Origin: Alteromonas mediterranea DE
Lineage (GTDB): Bacteria > Pseudomonadota > Gammaproteobacteria > Enterobacterales > Alteromonadaceae
Direction of reading: 5' to 3'
DNA length: 64,000 nucleotides
NCBI RefSeq assembly: GCF_000020585.3
Contig: NC_011138.3
Span: forward strand, 598,379 to 662,378
In this document: piece by piece, positions 22,324-31,656 of the stretch
How the letters are laid out: each line of letters starts with the position of its first letter
Numbering within the stretch: position 1 is the stretch's first letter
Notes under the pieces: model-generated
Databases searched by the model: none
The model's input: only the letters and a program-made list of their open reading frames with translations
What the model was told of the DNA's origin: nothing
Made by a program: the position numbers and the translations under genes

Positions 22324-22603
22324 ATTCTCTTGGCTGCTTCTTTTGCGCTTTCCTATTCGCTATTCCTATCACTTCGCGTATGTGTTCGGCGCCTGCACTT
22401 TATATATAGAGATATGAATGTGCATGTGTCTTATTGCGCGTTGTGCACTTTCGCATTAAACATTAATTAACAATTTTGTTGCGTTGCTCGCGAACATCCC
22501 TATTAATATAAGATAGTATCAGTTAATAAATACGCTGCTATTCCTGCGAAAGAGTTTGATATGTGAATCAATCTTACGTGGGTTACGCTATTGGAGCCTT
22601 CTT
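22324..22603. other. Intergenic region between purA and the aldehyde dehydrogenase
   Basis: AT-rich spacer of about 280 bp with no supported gene. A short frame opening at 22556 is only an upstream extension of the dehydrogenase. The segment presumably carries the promoter of the aldehyde dehydrogenase operon. Confidence 0.4.
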
Positions 22604-24010
22604 ATGCCAAATAGACCTTCTCTTCACGCCGTTGAATCAAGCGTATGCTTTGTTGACGTTGTTCACAAACTTAACGACAGTTTCGATACAGGGAAAACCC
22701 AGTCCCTTGAGTGGCGTAAAAGCCAGTTAAAGGCATTAGAAAATTTACTGAAAGACAATCAGCACGACATCTTACAGGCCCTTAAAAACGACTTGGGCAA
22801 ATGTAAGACCGAAGCTATGGTGGCTGAACAAGGTTTCCTGCTTTCTGATATTAAGCATACGCTTAAGCACTTGGGCAAATGGGCCAAGCCTCGCAAGGTG
22901 TCTACACCCATGGTGGCATGGCCGGGTAAGAGCTTTCGAAAGCCTGAGCCCCTTGGTACTGTGCTTATTATAGGGGCGTGGAACTATCCACTACAGCTAT
23001 TACTTGCCCCTTATATCGCCGCTATTGCAGCGGGTAACTGTGCGGTATTAAAACCTTCCGAACTGGCTGAAGAAACCTCGTCGCTGGTGGCTAAACTTAT
23101 TCCTCAATATATGGATACTTCATGTGTAGCGGTTATTGAAGGCGGTAAAGACGAAGCCACGGCGCTGCTTGCGTGTAAATGGGATCATATTTTCTACACC
23201 GGTGGCGAAGCCGTAGGAAAAATAGTGATGAATGCTGCAGCTAGGCACCTCACTCCCGTTACATTAGAGCTTGGCGGTAAAAGCCCATGTTTTGTGGATA
23301 AAGATACTAACCTTACGGTTACGGCGCGTCGTTTAGTGTGGGGTAAATGGATGAATGCGGGGCAAACCTGTATTGCCCCTGACTATGTCATTGTAGAAAA
23401 AGACTTTGAGCAAAAGTTTATTGAAGCGGTTAAAAAAGAGCTTAAAAAGCAATATGGCAAAAAGCCGCTATTGTCACGAGATTACGGCAATATAATAAAT
23501 CATCGTCACTTAAAGCGCCTAGAGAGCTATCTTGAAAATGTAAACGTGGTGTATGGCGGCGAGCTAGATGAAGCGCGCCCTGCGATGGCGCCCACCCTTG
23601 TACTAGAGCCATCGCTTGATAGCCCGTTGATGAAAGAAGAAATCTTTGGCCCAATTCTGCCTATCATCACGGTAGATAACATGGACGCGGGCATTAAGCT
23701 TGTTAACAGTAGGCCCAAGCCACTCGCGCTTTATGCCTTTAGCGACAAAGACAGTGTACTAGATAACATCATCAGTAAAACCAGTTCTGGTAGTGTATGT
23801 ACTAACGACACTATGCTGTTTATGACTAACCCCGAGTTACCGTTTGGTGGTGTGGGTAATAGCGGCATGGGAAGCTACCATGGTCAAGCAGGGTTTGATA
23901 CATTTAGCCATATCAAAACCATAATGAAGCGTTCTTTTGCGTTAGACGTGTTCTTTAGGTATGCGCCGTTTTCAAAGTTTAAGCTATCGTTGCTTAAGAA
24001 GTTTTTATAA
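22604..24010 (+). CDS. Aldehyde dehydrogenase (class 3 / coniferyl-aldehyde type)
   Basis: NAD(P)-dependent aldehyde dehydrogenase of 468 residues. The catalytic Cys is in GQTCIAPDYV (about 262), the general base Glu in LELGGKSP (about 227), and the cofactor segment is IIGAWNYPLQLLLAPYIAA (about 125). The length without extensions and the hydrophobic C-terminus are typical of class 3 enzymes, including coniferyl-aldehyde dehydrogenases, which oxidise fatty or aromatic aldehydes. I start at ATG 22604 because GGAG lies 7 nt upstream; an in-frame ATG at 22556 would add 16 atypical residues. It is followed by a VOC gene 11 bp later. Confidence 0.88.
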   Translation: MPNRPSLHAVESSVCFVDVVHKLNDSFDTGKTQSLEWRKSQLKALENLLKDNQHDILQALKNDLGKCKTEAMVAEQGFLLSDIKHTLKHLGKWAKPRKVSTPMVAWPGKSFRKPEPLGTVLIIGAWNYPLQLLLAPYIAAIAAGNCAVLKPSELAEETSSLVAKLIPQYMDTSCVAVIEGGKDEATALLACKWDHIFYTGGEAVGKIVMNAAARHLTPVTLELGGKSPCFVDKDTNLTVTARRLVWGKWMNAGQTCIAPDYVIVEKDFEQKFIEAVKKELKKQYGKKPLLSRDYGNIINHRHLKRLESYLENVNVVYGGELDEARPAMAPTLVLEPSLDSPLMKEEIFGPILPIITVDNMDAGIKLVNSRPKPLALYAFSDKDSVLDNIISKTSSGSVCTNDTMLFMTNPELPFGGVGNSGMGSYHGQAGFDTFSHIKTIMKRSFALDVFFRYAPFSKFKLSLLKKFL

Positions 24011-24021
24011 CAGGAGTTTTC

Positions 24022-24450
24022 ATGGTCCAGCCCTTTCATCTTGCCATACCGGTCACTAATTTAACCGATGCAGAAGCGTTCTACGGTGAGTTGCTAGGTT
24101 GTGAAAAGGGCCGCAGTGATAGCCAGTGGATAGACTGGAATTTCTTCGGTCATCAACTAGTGACGCACTGCGTAGAGGTCATGCCGTCACCGCCTTCGTA
24201 TAATGGGGTAGATGACCATGCCGTGCCCGTGCCGCATTTTGGCGTTGTTTTAACCATGAGTGATTGGCAAGCACTGGCAAATAAATTAGAAACAGCAAAC
24301 ACTGAGTTTGTTATTGCGCCCTATATTCGCTTTAAAGGAAAGCCGGGCGAACAGGCCACTATGTTTTTTAAAGACCCCTTCGGCAACGCCTTAGAGTTCA
24401 AAGCCTTTGCTGATATCAATCAGCTCTTTGCCACTAACAAAATATCATGA
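24022..24450 (+). CDS. VOC family (glyoxalase/dioxygenase fold) protein
   Basis: A 142-residue vicinal-oxygen-chelate protein made of two beta-alpha-beta-beta-beta units. The N-terminal metal-ligand position is in FHLAIPVTNL (about 4-13), and the C-terminal unit has FFKDPFGNALEFKAF (about 117-131) with the usual Glu ligand. AGGAG precedes the start. It is probably co-transcribed with the aldehyde dehydrogenase upstream and the NYN gene downstream. Substrate unknown; such proteins often detoxify small electrophiles. Confidence 0.83.
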   Translation: MVQPFHLAIPVTNLTDAEAFYGELLGCEKGRSDSQWIDWNFFGHQLVTHCVEVMPSPPSYNGVDDHAVPVPHFGVVLTMSDWQALANKLETANTEFVIAPYIRFKGKPGEQATMFFKDPFGNALEFKAFADINQLFATNKIS

Positions 24451-24457
24451 GAATCTT

Positions 24458-24928
24458 TTGAAAAAAGCATTATTGCTGGTAGATGTACAAAACGTCTACT
24501 ACACCTGCCGTCAGGCCTATAAACGCAACTTTAATTACAACCGGTTTTGGCGCGAACTTAGCTATAACCTAGATATAGAACATGCCTTTGCCTACGCCAT
24601 CGACAAGGGCGACAGCAAGCAGCGTGAATTTCAAAACATACTTCGCGCTATTGGGTTTGAGGTAAAGTTAAAGCCTTTTATTCAGCGCGCTGACGGCTCG
24701 GCGAAAGGCGACTGGGATGTAGGTATTACGGTAGATGCGCTAGAACACGCCAGTCAGGTTGATGAAATCATTCTGGTGTCAGGTGACGGTGATTTCGATA
24801 TTCTGGTAAACGCGCTTAAAGAAAAAGGGAAAACCGTAACTGTGTACGGTGTTCCCGCATTAACGGCTGAAAGCATTCAAAAGGTAGCAACTCGATACGT
24901 ACCCATTAACGGTGAACTCTTGCTTTAA
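24458..24928 (+). CDS. NYN domain (LabA/DUF88-type) putative nuclease
   Basis: Protein of the NYN/PIN-like superfamily, usually RNases. Acidic residues expected for metal binding are visible in LLLVDVQNVY, DWDVGITVDAL and ILVSGDGDFDILV. I favour the TTG at 24458, which opens directly into the domain as M-K-K-A-L-L-L-V-D and gives 156 residues. The alternative ATG at 24407 would overlap the VOC gene by 44 bp and add 17 unrelated residues. It is third in the presumed aldehyde dehydrogenase-VOC-NYN operon and is followed by a terminator. Confidence 0.8.
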   Translation: MKKALLLVDVQNVYYTCRQAYKRNFNYNRFWRELSYNLDIEHAFAYAIDKGDSKQREFQNILRAIGFEVKLKPFIQRADGSAKGDWDVGITVDALEHASQVDEIILVSGDGDFDILVNALKEKGKTVTVYGVPALTAESIQKVATRYVPINGELLL

Positions 24929-24956
24929 TGGGTAAGTAGGTGACGTGTTAGCTAAG

Positions 24957-24981
24957 AGAAAAGGCGGTTAGCGCCTTTTCT
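24957..24981. terminator. Terminator between NYN gene and ggt (convergent)
   Basis: AGAAAAGGCG / CGCCTTTTCT repeat with a 5-nt loop; A-rich on one side and T-rich on the other, so it can serve both convergent genes. Confidence 0.85.
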
Positions 24982-24998
24982 GTGTAAAGCCAGACGCT

Positions 24999-26696
24999 TT
25001 AGTAGGGCTGTACGATGCTTTTACCCCGGCCACTTTTTTCAGACGCGGCTTCCACACCCTCTTTAGTGCGTTTAATTAAATGCACATCACCAAAGCGTCG
25101 GTTATCAATGGTATAGCCCATGGCTTTAAGCTCGTTCACCGTAGCTTCGGTAAACCCGTTGTGCATACGAATGGTATCTTTCGGTAATAGCTGGTGGTGA
25201 AAACGCGGTGAATTCACGGCTTCTTCGGCGCTCATATCGTAAAGCAGGGCATTCAATAGCGATTGAGCAACTGACGATATAATGGTGGTACCACCTGGAG
25301 AGCCTGTAACAAGCACGACCTGGTCGCCTTTGGTCACAAGTGTAGGGGTCATAGAAGAAAGCATGCGCTTGTAGGGTTCAATGGCATTCGCTTCTCCGCC
25401 TACGGCGCCGAAGAAATTAGGCACACCAGGCTTTGCGCTAAAGTCATCCATTTCATCGTTCAACAAGAAGCCGGCGCCAGTTACAACAAGACCACTACCA
25501 AAAGTAAGGTTGATGGTTGTGGTATTGGCAACGGCGTTGCCCCATCTGTCCATAATCGAGAAGTGGGTAGTATCTTCGCTCTCTTTCAAGCCCGGCTTAA
25601 TGCTTGGGGTATCAGAAATGCTGGCAGGCTGAATATCTGCTGCGCGTTCATTAATGTAGTTAGCGTCTGTGAGCGCTTTTACCGGAACACTAACAAAGTC
25701 AGGGTCGCCCATGTATTCAGCGCGATCGGCAAATACACGCTTGCCTATTTCAGACATAACGTGAATATATTCAGTGCTGTTTTGCGCAGGTAAATCGTGG
25801 GTTGCATCATAGGCTTCAAGCATGCCAATCCATTGTGCTACAGCCACGCCCCCTGAACTTGGCGGCGGTGCAGTAATTAACTCATAACCCTGCCAAGTCA
25901 GCTGAAGGGGCTTACGCCACACCGCTTTGTAGGCTTGCAAGTCATCATGGGTAATAAGGCCGCCATTTTGTTGCATAAAATCGACAATATGCGTGGCGAC
26001 TTCGCCTTTGTAGAACCCATCTTTACCCTGCTGTTGAATCGCTTTTAGGGTTTCAGCTAGTTCAGGCTGCTTAAACGTGGTGCCTGCTTTGGCTTCTGAG
26101 AAATAATCACTGAAGTTACTTTTAATGCCTTTCTCCTGGGTTCGTGAAATATAGCGCGCAATGTTATTGGCTAACTTTTCGTGTACTACAAACCCGTTCT
26201 CGGCAAGGTCTACCGCAGGGGCAACAAGACGCTCCCAGTCTAAAGTGCCGTACTTCTTATGTGCTGCCCACATACCAGCGACAGTACCGGGAATACCTGA
26301 TGCTTTCGCGCCAAATAAGGATTCATAAGGCTTTACGTTACCTGCTTGGTCTAAATACATATCGCGATGGGCGCTTTTCGGGGCCATTTCACGATAGTCG
26401 AGAAAGTCGGTGCTGTCTTCAAACTTGATGGTCATAAAGCCACCGCCGCCAACGTTACCGGCTTCTGGCAGGGTCACGGCTAAAACAAATTGCGCCGTAA
26501 TAGCGGCATCTATTGCATTTCCGCCCTCTTTAAGCACCTGCATAGCGGCGTCGGCACTATAGCTGTCTGGCATGGCCACCGCAGGTTGGCTAAGACCTAC
26601 GTCTGTATTGTTGGCGTTATCAATAATGGTGCTAGGAGCGTTTGAGCACGCCACCATCACTGAAATAACCGCTAAAATCATTATCCGTTTTATCAT
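24999..26696 (-). CDS. ggt: Gamma-glutamyltransferase (lipoprotein-type)
   Basis: Ntn-hydrolase that cleaves gamma-glutamyl bonds of glutathione and related peptides after autocatalytic processing. It has 565 residues. The nucleophile Thr is the first residue of the small subunit in TTHFSIMDRWGNAV (about residue 378), and the substrate-binding GSPGG region is present near 466. The N-terminus is a lipoprotein signal with lipobox MVAC, so it should be anchored in a periplasm-facing membrane. The start at 26696 is set by AAGGAG 8 nt upstream. The NhaC-like gene lies 51 bp upstream in the same direction. Confidence 0.92.
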   Translation of the reverse strand: MIKRIMILAVISVMVACSNAPSTIIDNANNTDVGLSQPAVAMPDSYSADAAMQVLKEGGNAIDAAITAQFVLAVTLPEAGNVGGGGFMTIKFEDSTDFLDYREMAPKSAHRDMYLDQAGNVKPYESLFGAKASGIPGTVAGMWAAHKKYGTLDWERLVAPAVDLAENGFVVHEKLANNIARYISRTQEKGIKSNFSDYFSEAKAGTTFKQPELAETLKAIQQQGKDGFYKGEVATHIVDFMQQNGGLITHDDLQAYKAVWRKPLQLTWQGYELITAPPPSSGGVAVAQWIGMLEAYDATHDLPAQNSTEYIHVMSEIGKRVFADRAEYMGDPDFVSVPVKALTDANYINERAADIQPASISDTPSIKPGLKESEDTTHFSIMDRWGNAVANTTTINLTFGSGLVVTGAGFLLNDEMDDFSAKPGVPNFFGAVGGEANAIEPYKRMLSSMTPTLVTKGDQVVLVTGSPGGTTIISSVAQSLLNALLYDMSAEEAVNSPRFHHQLLPKDTIRMHNGFTEATVNELKAMGYTIDNRRFGDVHLIKRTKEGVEAASEKSGRGKSIVQPY

Positions 26697-26747
26697 TTGA
26701 AAACTCCTTGCTACAAACTCGCTTTTCACATTCTGGGTATAAGCCCA

Positions 26748-28124
26748 CTAACCCAGCATGACTAAACTTGCTATAAAATAGGCAATAAGCGTAAGGGCAC
26801 CTGCAAACAGTGCATAGGGAAACTGGGTCTTAACGTGGGTGAGCACATCTGTACCTGCGGCAAGTGACGAGACGGCAGTGGTATCTGAAATAGGTGAACA
26901 GTGATCGCCAAAGATCCCACCCCCCAAAATAGCGCCAATTACCAAAGAAGGCGGTAAGCCTAAACTTTGAATAAGTGGTACGCCAATAGGAATAAGAATA
27001 GCAAACGTGCCCCATGAGGTTCCTGTGGTAAACGACATAATTGCGCCCGCAATAAATAGCATGGGAACAACTAGCATTAACGGAAGATACTCACCCACAA
27101 TACCCGCAACAAACACACCCGTACCTAGTACCTTAAGGCTGTTGCCTAACGTTAACGACAATAACACTATGGTGACAAGGGGAAGTAGTTCACCCATCCC
27201 CTTAAAACCGATTTCTACCGCTTCTTTATGGGTGAAACGCTTGTGCAATAAAAGTAGTCCGTAGGCAATAGCGGTTGCAAGCGCTGTAGCATAGAGTACT
27301 GATTTACTGCCGCTGCCTTCAGATAACACGCCGTTCCCTGTCCAAAACATAAACCCAATCATACTTAGCACCATTATTACTAAAGGCACTAACATAAAGC
27401 GGGCTTTAGTCGCCGGCTCCGTTGTTTGGTTTACTTCAACCTGAGAGAGTGCTTTTTCTTCTTCAATCATAGGGCCGTGCACTTTGTCGGCTGATATGGT
27501 GTAAGCCACAATGAGCAAGGTGAAAATAGCGTAAAAGTTAAAAAATACGCTGCCCCATAAGATAGATGCAGAAGAGCCAGGTAATTCGTAAGCGTCAAGC
27601 AGGCTTAATATGAAAGCGCCCCAGCCATTCAGCAGAATTAAAATACAGACGGGAGCACTTGTAGAGTCAATAATATAAGCTAGGCGTGCGCGACTCATAC
27701 CAAACCGATCAAACAAGCCTCTAGCAAAAATACCTGCGGTAAGCACGCTGAGGTTCGACTCTATAAAGACGGCAATACCAGTAAACATGGTTAAACCGCC
27801 CACTTGTTTGCGGCTTTTCGCCACCCCTTTATTTACGAGGTAGTTAACCGTAGCTGTTACCCCTCCTGAGTCGCGAATAAACGCCAGTAACGCGCCCACT
27901 AAAACCGAAAAAATAAGTACGCGAGTGTTGCCTGGACTCGCCGCGGTATCAACCACACGCTCTATGGCATTAATAGGGGCCATGTAGCTGGTTGCGATAT
28001 CAGCATTTACCAGAATCAAGGCTTCAGCAGACAGTACGGCCAGCGCCAATGCTAAGATGACTTCTTTTTTCCAAAAAACGACGGCAATAGCCACAAGAGG
28101 GGGGATGACTGACATCCAATCCAT
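26748..28124 (-). CDS. NhaC-family Na+/H+ antiporter
   Basis: Inner-membrane protein of 458 residues with about 11-12 hydrophobic helices. The NhaC family signature is visible as the glycine/acid-rich stretch GGGIFGDHCSPISDTTAVSS near residue 400, together with TGTSWGTFAILIPIG. Some members exchange other ions or amino acids, and co-location with ggt could mean uptake of released amino acids; that is inference only. I start at 28124 because GGAAAGAAG precedes that ATG; a start 12 bp upstream is possible. Confidence 0.85.
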   Translation of the reverse strand: MDWMSVIPPLVAIAVVFWKKEVILALALAVLSAEALILVNADIATSYMAPINAIERVVDTAASPGNTRVLIFSVLVGALLAFIRDSGGVTATVNYLVNKGVAKSRKQVGGLTMFTGIAVFIESNLSVLTAGIFARGLFDRFGMSRARLAYIIDSTSAPVCILILLNGWGAFILSLLDAYELPGSSASILWGSVFFNFYAIFTLLIVAYTISADKVHGPMIEEEKALSQVEVNQTTEPATKARFMLVPLVIMVLSMIGFMFWTGNGVLSEGSGSKSVLYATALATAIAYGLLLLHKRFTHKEAVEIGFKGMGELLPLVTIVLLSLTLGNSLKVLGTGVFVAGIVGEYLPLMLVVPMLFIAGAIMSFTTGTSWGTFAILIPIGVPLIQSLGLPPSLVIGAILGGGIFGDHCSPISDTTAVSSLAAGTDVLTHVKTQFPYALFAGALTLIAYFIASLVMLG

Positions 28125-28323
28125 ACTTCTTTCCAAACTTAAATTTATGTGTGCCTAAACGGGTATGTCTACGTTGCGTAAGAGAGGGTGTGGTTTGCAA
28201 GTTCTATGTTGGCGAACAAGCTTCTCTCATTTATGCTAGCGTACCGTATTGTGCTTTGTGTTTCCAAGGATTAGATAAACATTGTTATTCCAGCAAGTTA
28301 TTTGTAAAAAACACGTCTCTGTT

Positions 28324-30345
28324 ATGGGGGAAATACGTATAGCCCTAGGCTTTTTAGCGATTACTTTTTTAGCGGGTATAACTTCTGCTCAGCCCTTAAG
28401 TGCTAACGCCCCGGTCAACTTAACCACAGGTAAGAGTTCCTCTATTCAAAAAGGGGGCGCACAAGGCGGTATACAGCAAAACGCAGATAGTCTTAGCACC
28501 ATCAAGGCCATGCTGGGCCAAAAGATCATTTTAGATTTTCGCTATTTCTGCGAAGACGACACACCATCATCGCAATGCCGCACACCAATGACGAAAATCC
28601 CTGCAAGTTTGCTGGCACTATTAAGTGGTCACAACATTGGTGGCGTGATTCTGTTTTCAGAAAACATTGAAAATACCGAGCAGTTGATAACGCTAAATTA
28701 CACTATGCAGCAGCATATGTTGAAAGTGGGCAAGCAACCATTATTTATCGCTATCGATCAAGAGGGCGGTAGGGTAGCGCGCCTGCCCTCAGACATGTTA
28801 GCGCCATTTGCCGGTAATATGGCAATTGGTGCGACGTTTCATCAACATGGCAGTACTTTTGCGCAACGCGTGGCTCGCCACATCGGTAAAACGCTCTTAC
28901 CCCTTGGTATTAACACCAACTTTGCCCCATCAGTTGATATAAACAGCGAGCCGAAAAACCCGGTTATAAACGTGCGCAGTTTTTCAGAACATCCAGAGCA
29001 GGTTGCTGCGCTGGGCCAAACGTTTGTTGAAGCAATGCAGGGGACGGGCGTGATAAGTGCAATTAAGCATTTTCCAGGTCATGGCGACACGCATGTGGAT
29101 AGTCACAGCGGTCTTCCACTGGTAAGTCATACCCGAGCACAAGCAATGACGGGTGATATTCTGCCGTTTTCTAATATTATTAGAAGTGCCACACCGCCGG
29201 CCATGGTAATGAGTGCACACATTCAGTATCCATCGTTAGACGATACCAAAATTACAGACAAGAACGGAAAGCGACAAATAGTTCCAGCGACTTTGTCGAA
29301 GAAGATATTAACCAACTTGCTTCGCAAGCAACTGGGGTATAAAGGTCTAATTGTTACTGACGCTCTAGATATGGCGGGTATTACACAGTTCTTCTCGCAC
29401 GAAGAGGCTTTAGTTCGCGCATTTAGTGCGGGCGCGGATATTGCGCTTATGCCTTTCACTATAAGAAATAAAACGGATATAAATGCGTTTGTAAAGCTTC
29501 TCGACAATGTAGCAGTAAAACTCGCAGATAGCGCATTAGATACATCATCAGAAAGCGCTTTCTTGGTATCTTCATATAATCGTATTATCGAAGCAAAACA
29601 ACGGTTTACGCTAGATGGTTTTATTTCCAAGCCGAAGGTCTGGTGGCTTGATGAAGCAAACGACAATGCATTGACTAATAACCCTAACAGTTTAAAAAAC
29701 AAAGGAATTAGAATAGAGAAAGCGCTTTCTGAAGGTTCGGTGTCTGTGCTTTTCGGAAAAGAAAAACTACCGATAACATCAACGCGCTGGTTGGCGCTAA
29801 TGCCGGATGCGGCGAGGTGTTTAGCATTTGAAGCCGCACTTGCACATGCTAGTTCTAAAAGCACCAATAAGCCTCTAGAGTTTGCTTGTTTACCCCTAAC
29901 CGCGCTACCTAACACCCAATTAGCTATGGACCTATTACAGCAGGCTGAAGCTTTAATAGTAGGTAATATTAGCCCGCTTCACGCGACCTATGAGTTAGGT
30001 GGGTTTGATCTACCTGAGCATGTGAAGCGACGCGCGCGTGAAACTGAGGTGATGGCATTTAGTAAAAAGATAATGTCTGCTGCGAAAACACAAAATAAAA
30101 CCGTAGTTTTTGCACCGCTACGTATGCCGTATAGTGCACAAGATGTTAAAAGCATGACAGATATTGCTATTGCCACATTCAGTTATGCCATTAGTGTAAG
30201 CGCCCAAGGTAGCAAAGAAGAAAACAAAGACGATCAAAAGGTTACCAGCTATAGTTTGAACGCACTAGCTGATGTTTTATTAGGAAACATGGCTGCTAAA
30301 GGCCGTTCACCCGTTTCGTTAGACTCACTTTCACTACAAAAGTAG
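28324..30345 (+). CDS. Exported GH3 family beta-N-acetylhexosaminidase (NagZ-like)
   Basis: Glycoside hydrolase family 3 enzyme of 673 residues that probably removes GlcNAc from peptidoglycan fragments. The NagZ signatures are AIDQEGGRVARLP (about 144-156) and KHFPGHGDTHVDSHSGLP (about 248-265), the latter carrying the catalytic His/Asp dyad. Unlike the short cytosolic NagZ of enteric bacteria, it has a signal peptide (residues 1-22) and a second, C-terminal domain of about 300 residues, as in the exported Bacillus NagZ. The start ATG at 28324 gives a clean signal peptide; the ribosome-binding site is weak. It fits with nearby NamZ and MurQ. Confidence 0.86.
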   Translation: MGEIRIALGFLAITFLAGITSAQPLSANAPVNLTTGKSSSIQKGGAQGGIQQNADSLSTIKAMLGQKIILDFRYFCEDDTPSSQCRTPMTKIPASLLALLSGHNIGGVILFSENIENTEQLITLNYTMQQHMLKVGKQPLFIAIDQEGGRVARLPSDMLAPFAGNMAIGATFHQHGSTFAQRVARHIGKTLLPLGINTNFAPSVDINSEPKNPVINVRSFSEHPEQVAALGQTFVEAMQGTGVISAIKHFPGHGDTHVDSHSGLPLVSHTRAQAMTGDILPFSNIIRSATPPAMVMSAHIQYPSLDDTKITDKNGKRQIVPATLSKKILTNLLRKQLGYKGLIVTDALDMAGITQFFSHEEALVRAFSAGADIALMPFTIRNKTDINAFVKLLDNVAVKLADSALDTSSESAFLVSSYNRIIEAKQRFTLDGFISKPKVWWLDEANDNALTNNPNSLKNKGIRIEKALSEGSVSVLFGKEKLPITSTRWLALMPDAARCLAFEAALAHASSKSTNKPLEFACLPLTALPNTQLAMDLLQQAEALIVGNISPLHATYELGGFDLPEHVKRRARETEVMAFSKKIMSAAKTQNKTVVFAPLRMPYSAQDVKSMTDIAIATFSYAISVSAQGSKEENKDDQKVTSYSLNALADVLLGNMAAKGRSPVSLDSLSLQK

Positions 30346-30426
30346 AGCCTGTGAAGGCGTGAATTTAAAAGGTAAATCAAAGGTAAATTAAAGGGTACCT
30401 GGAAAGGTAACCTTAAAGGAAAAAAT

Positions 30427-31497
30427 ATGGATACAGAAAAATTATCAGACACTACACAGGTATCGCTAATTGATACTGTGTTAAGTGCGCTACTTCCATT
30501 TGCTCCTTTGCTCATTGCTATCGCTTTGGTGATAAGTGCGCTCATTGCACTGCATTATCTTTTGCTGGCAAAACAGGGCCACCTTACCAGTGAACAAAAA
30601 CTGCCCCGCCAAGTAGGAATGTTGGTACTTACTATCGTTGGAGCTGTTATAATTGCGATGACCCTTCCTGTAAGTGAAAGCACACGAAATCAAGTGATCG
30701 CGCTTATTGGCGTACTAATTTCAGGGGTAATTGCGTTTTCTTCCACCACCATGGTGGGAAATTTGATGGCCGGAATAGTACTTCGTGTTAACCGCCCATT
30801 TAAAGTGGGAGACTTTATCAAGGTAGAAGGCTATAGCGGACGCGTTACCGAAATGGGTCTGCTGGATGTTGAAATTCAAACCGAAAGCAGAGAGCTTATT
30901 GCCTTTTCCAATACGCTGATGGTGAATTCGCCGGTCTCGGTTACTCGCGCCTCTGGCGCAATCGTTAGCGTAGATATTAGTTTAGGCTACGACATACATC
31001 ACAGTATTATCGAAAAGCACCTGCTTATTGCGGCAGAAAATGCCAAATTGTCAGAGTCATTTGTGCAGGTGGTGGGGTTGGGCGATTTTTCGGTAAGTTA
31101 TCGTATTTCTGGTTTACTTACCGAAGTGAAAAGCTTGCTAAGCGCTCGTTCAAGGCTGCATAAAGCCGTACTCGATGCACTGCATAATTCTGACATTGAA
31201 ATTGTGTCGCCCAGCTTTATGAATCAGCGCCCTCAGCCTGATGGTTTGAAGATGATAGCTAAATCCCCTAGCCAAACTAAACAAGAGGAAACGTCTCCTG
31301 AAGACGTTATTTTTGACAAAGCTGAAGAGGCAGAGCAAAAAGAAAAGAGTAAAGAAACGCTGATGAAGAAAATTGCCGATATTGATGCAAAGATTGCAGA
31401 AAGTGACAGTGAAAGAAGGGATGAGCTTAAGCATCAAAAAGCCACAGCTGAAGCTGAGCTTACTATTTTGGTTGAAACAAAAAATGACGATGGTTAG
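30427..31497 (+). CDS. MscS-family mechanosensitive ion channel
   Basis: A 356-residue small-conductance mechanosensitive channel. Three hydrophobic helices (about 18-40, 60-80, 90-120) end in the pore helix segment GVIAFSSTTMVGNLMAGIVL. The conserved beta domain follows with FKVGDFIKVEGYSGRVTEMGLLD (about 135). The C-terminal 90 residues are highly charged and coiled-coil-like, rich in Glu and Lys. The start is preceded by AAAGGAAAAA. It lies 81 bp after the GH3 gene in the same direction. Confidence 0.9.
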   Translation: MDTEKLSDTTQVSLIDTVLSALLPFAPLLIAIALVISALIALHYLLLAKQGHLTSEQKLPRQVGMLVLTIVGAVIIAMTLPVSESTRNQVIALIGVLISGVIAFSSTTMVGNLMAGIVLRVNRPFKVGDFIKVEGYSGRVTEMGLLDVEIQTESRELIAFSNTLMVNSPVSVTRASGAIVSVDISLGYDIHHSIIEKHLLIAAENAKLSESFVQVVGLGDFSVSYRISGLLTEVKSLLSARSRLHKAVLDALHNSDIEIVSPSFMNQRPQPDGLKMIAKSPSQTKQEETSPEDVIFDKAEEAEQKEKSKETLMKKIADIDAKIAESDSERRDELKHQKATAEAELTILVETKNDDG

Positions 31498-31656
31498 CTT
31501 TCACTAACTTATTTAAAGTCTATTTTTATTGCTTTAGGGGTTGTGTGAGTATTTACTTACAAGTTGGCTTTTTTTGAATTTCTCCCTCTATTCTCACGAA
31601 TGTTAGCCATCGCGAGATTTCTTTAACTCTTTGCGTTAGCGTAGCTAATTTGAACG

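Noticed and set aside
29223..29915. A 230-codon frame on the minus strand inside the GH3 gene.
   Set aside because: It is antisense to a clearly conserved GH3/NagZ gene and has no family similarity or start signals.
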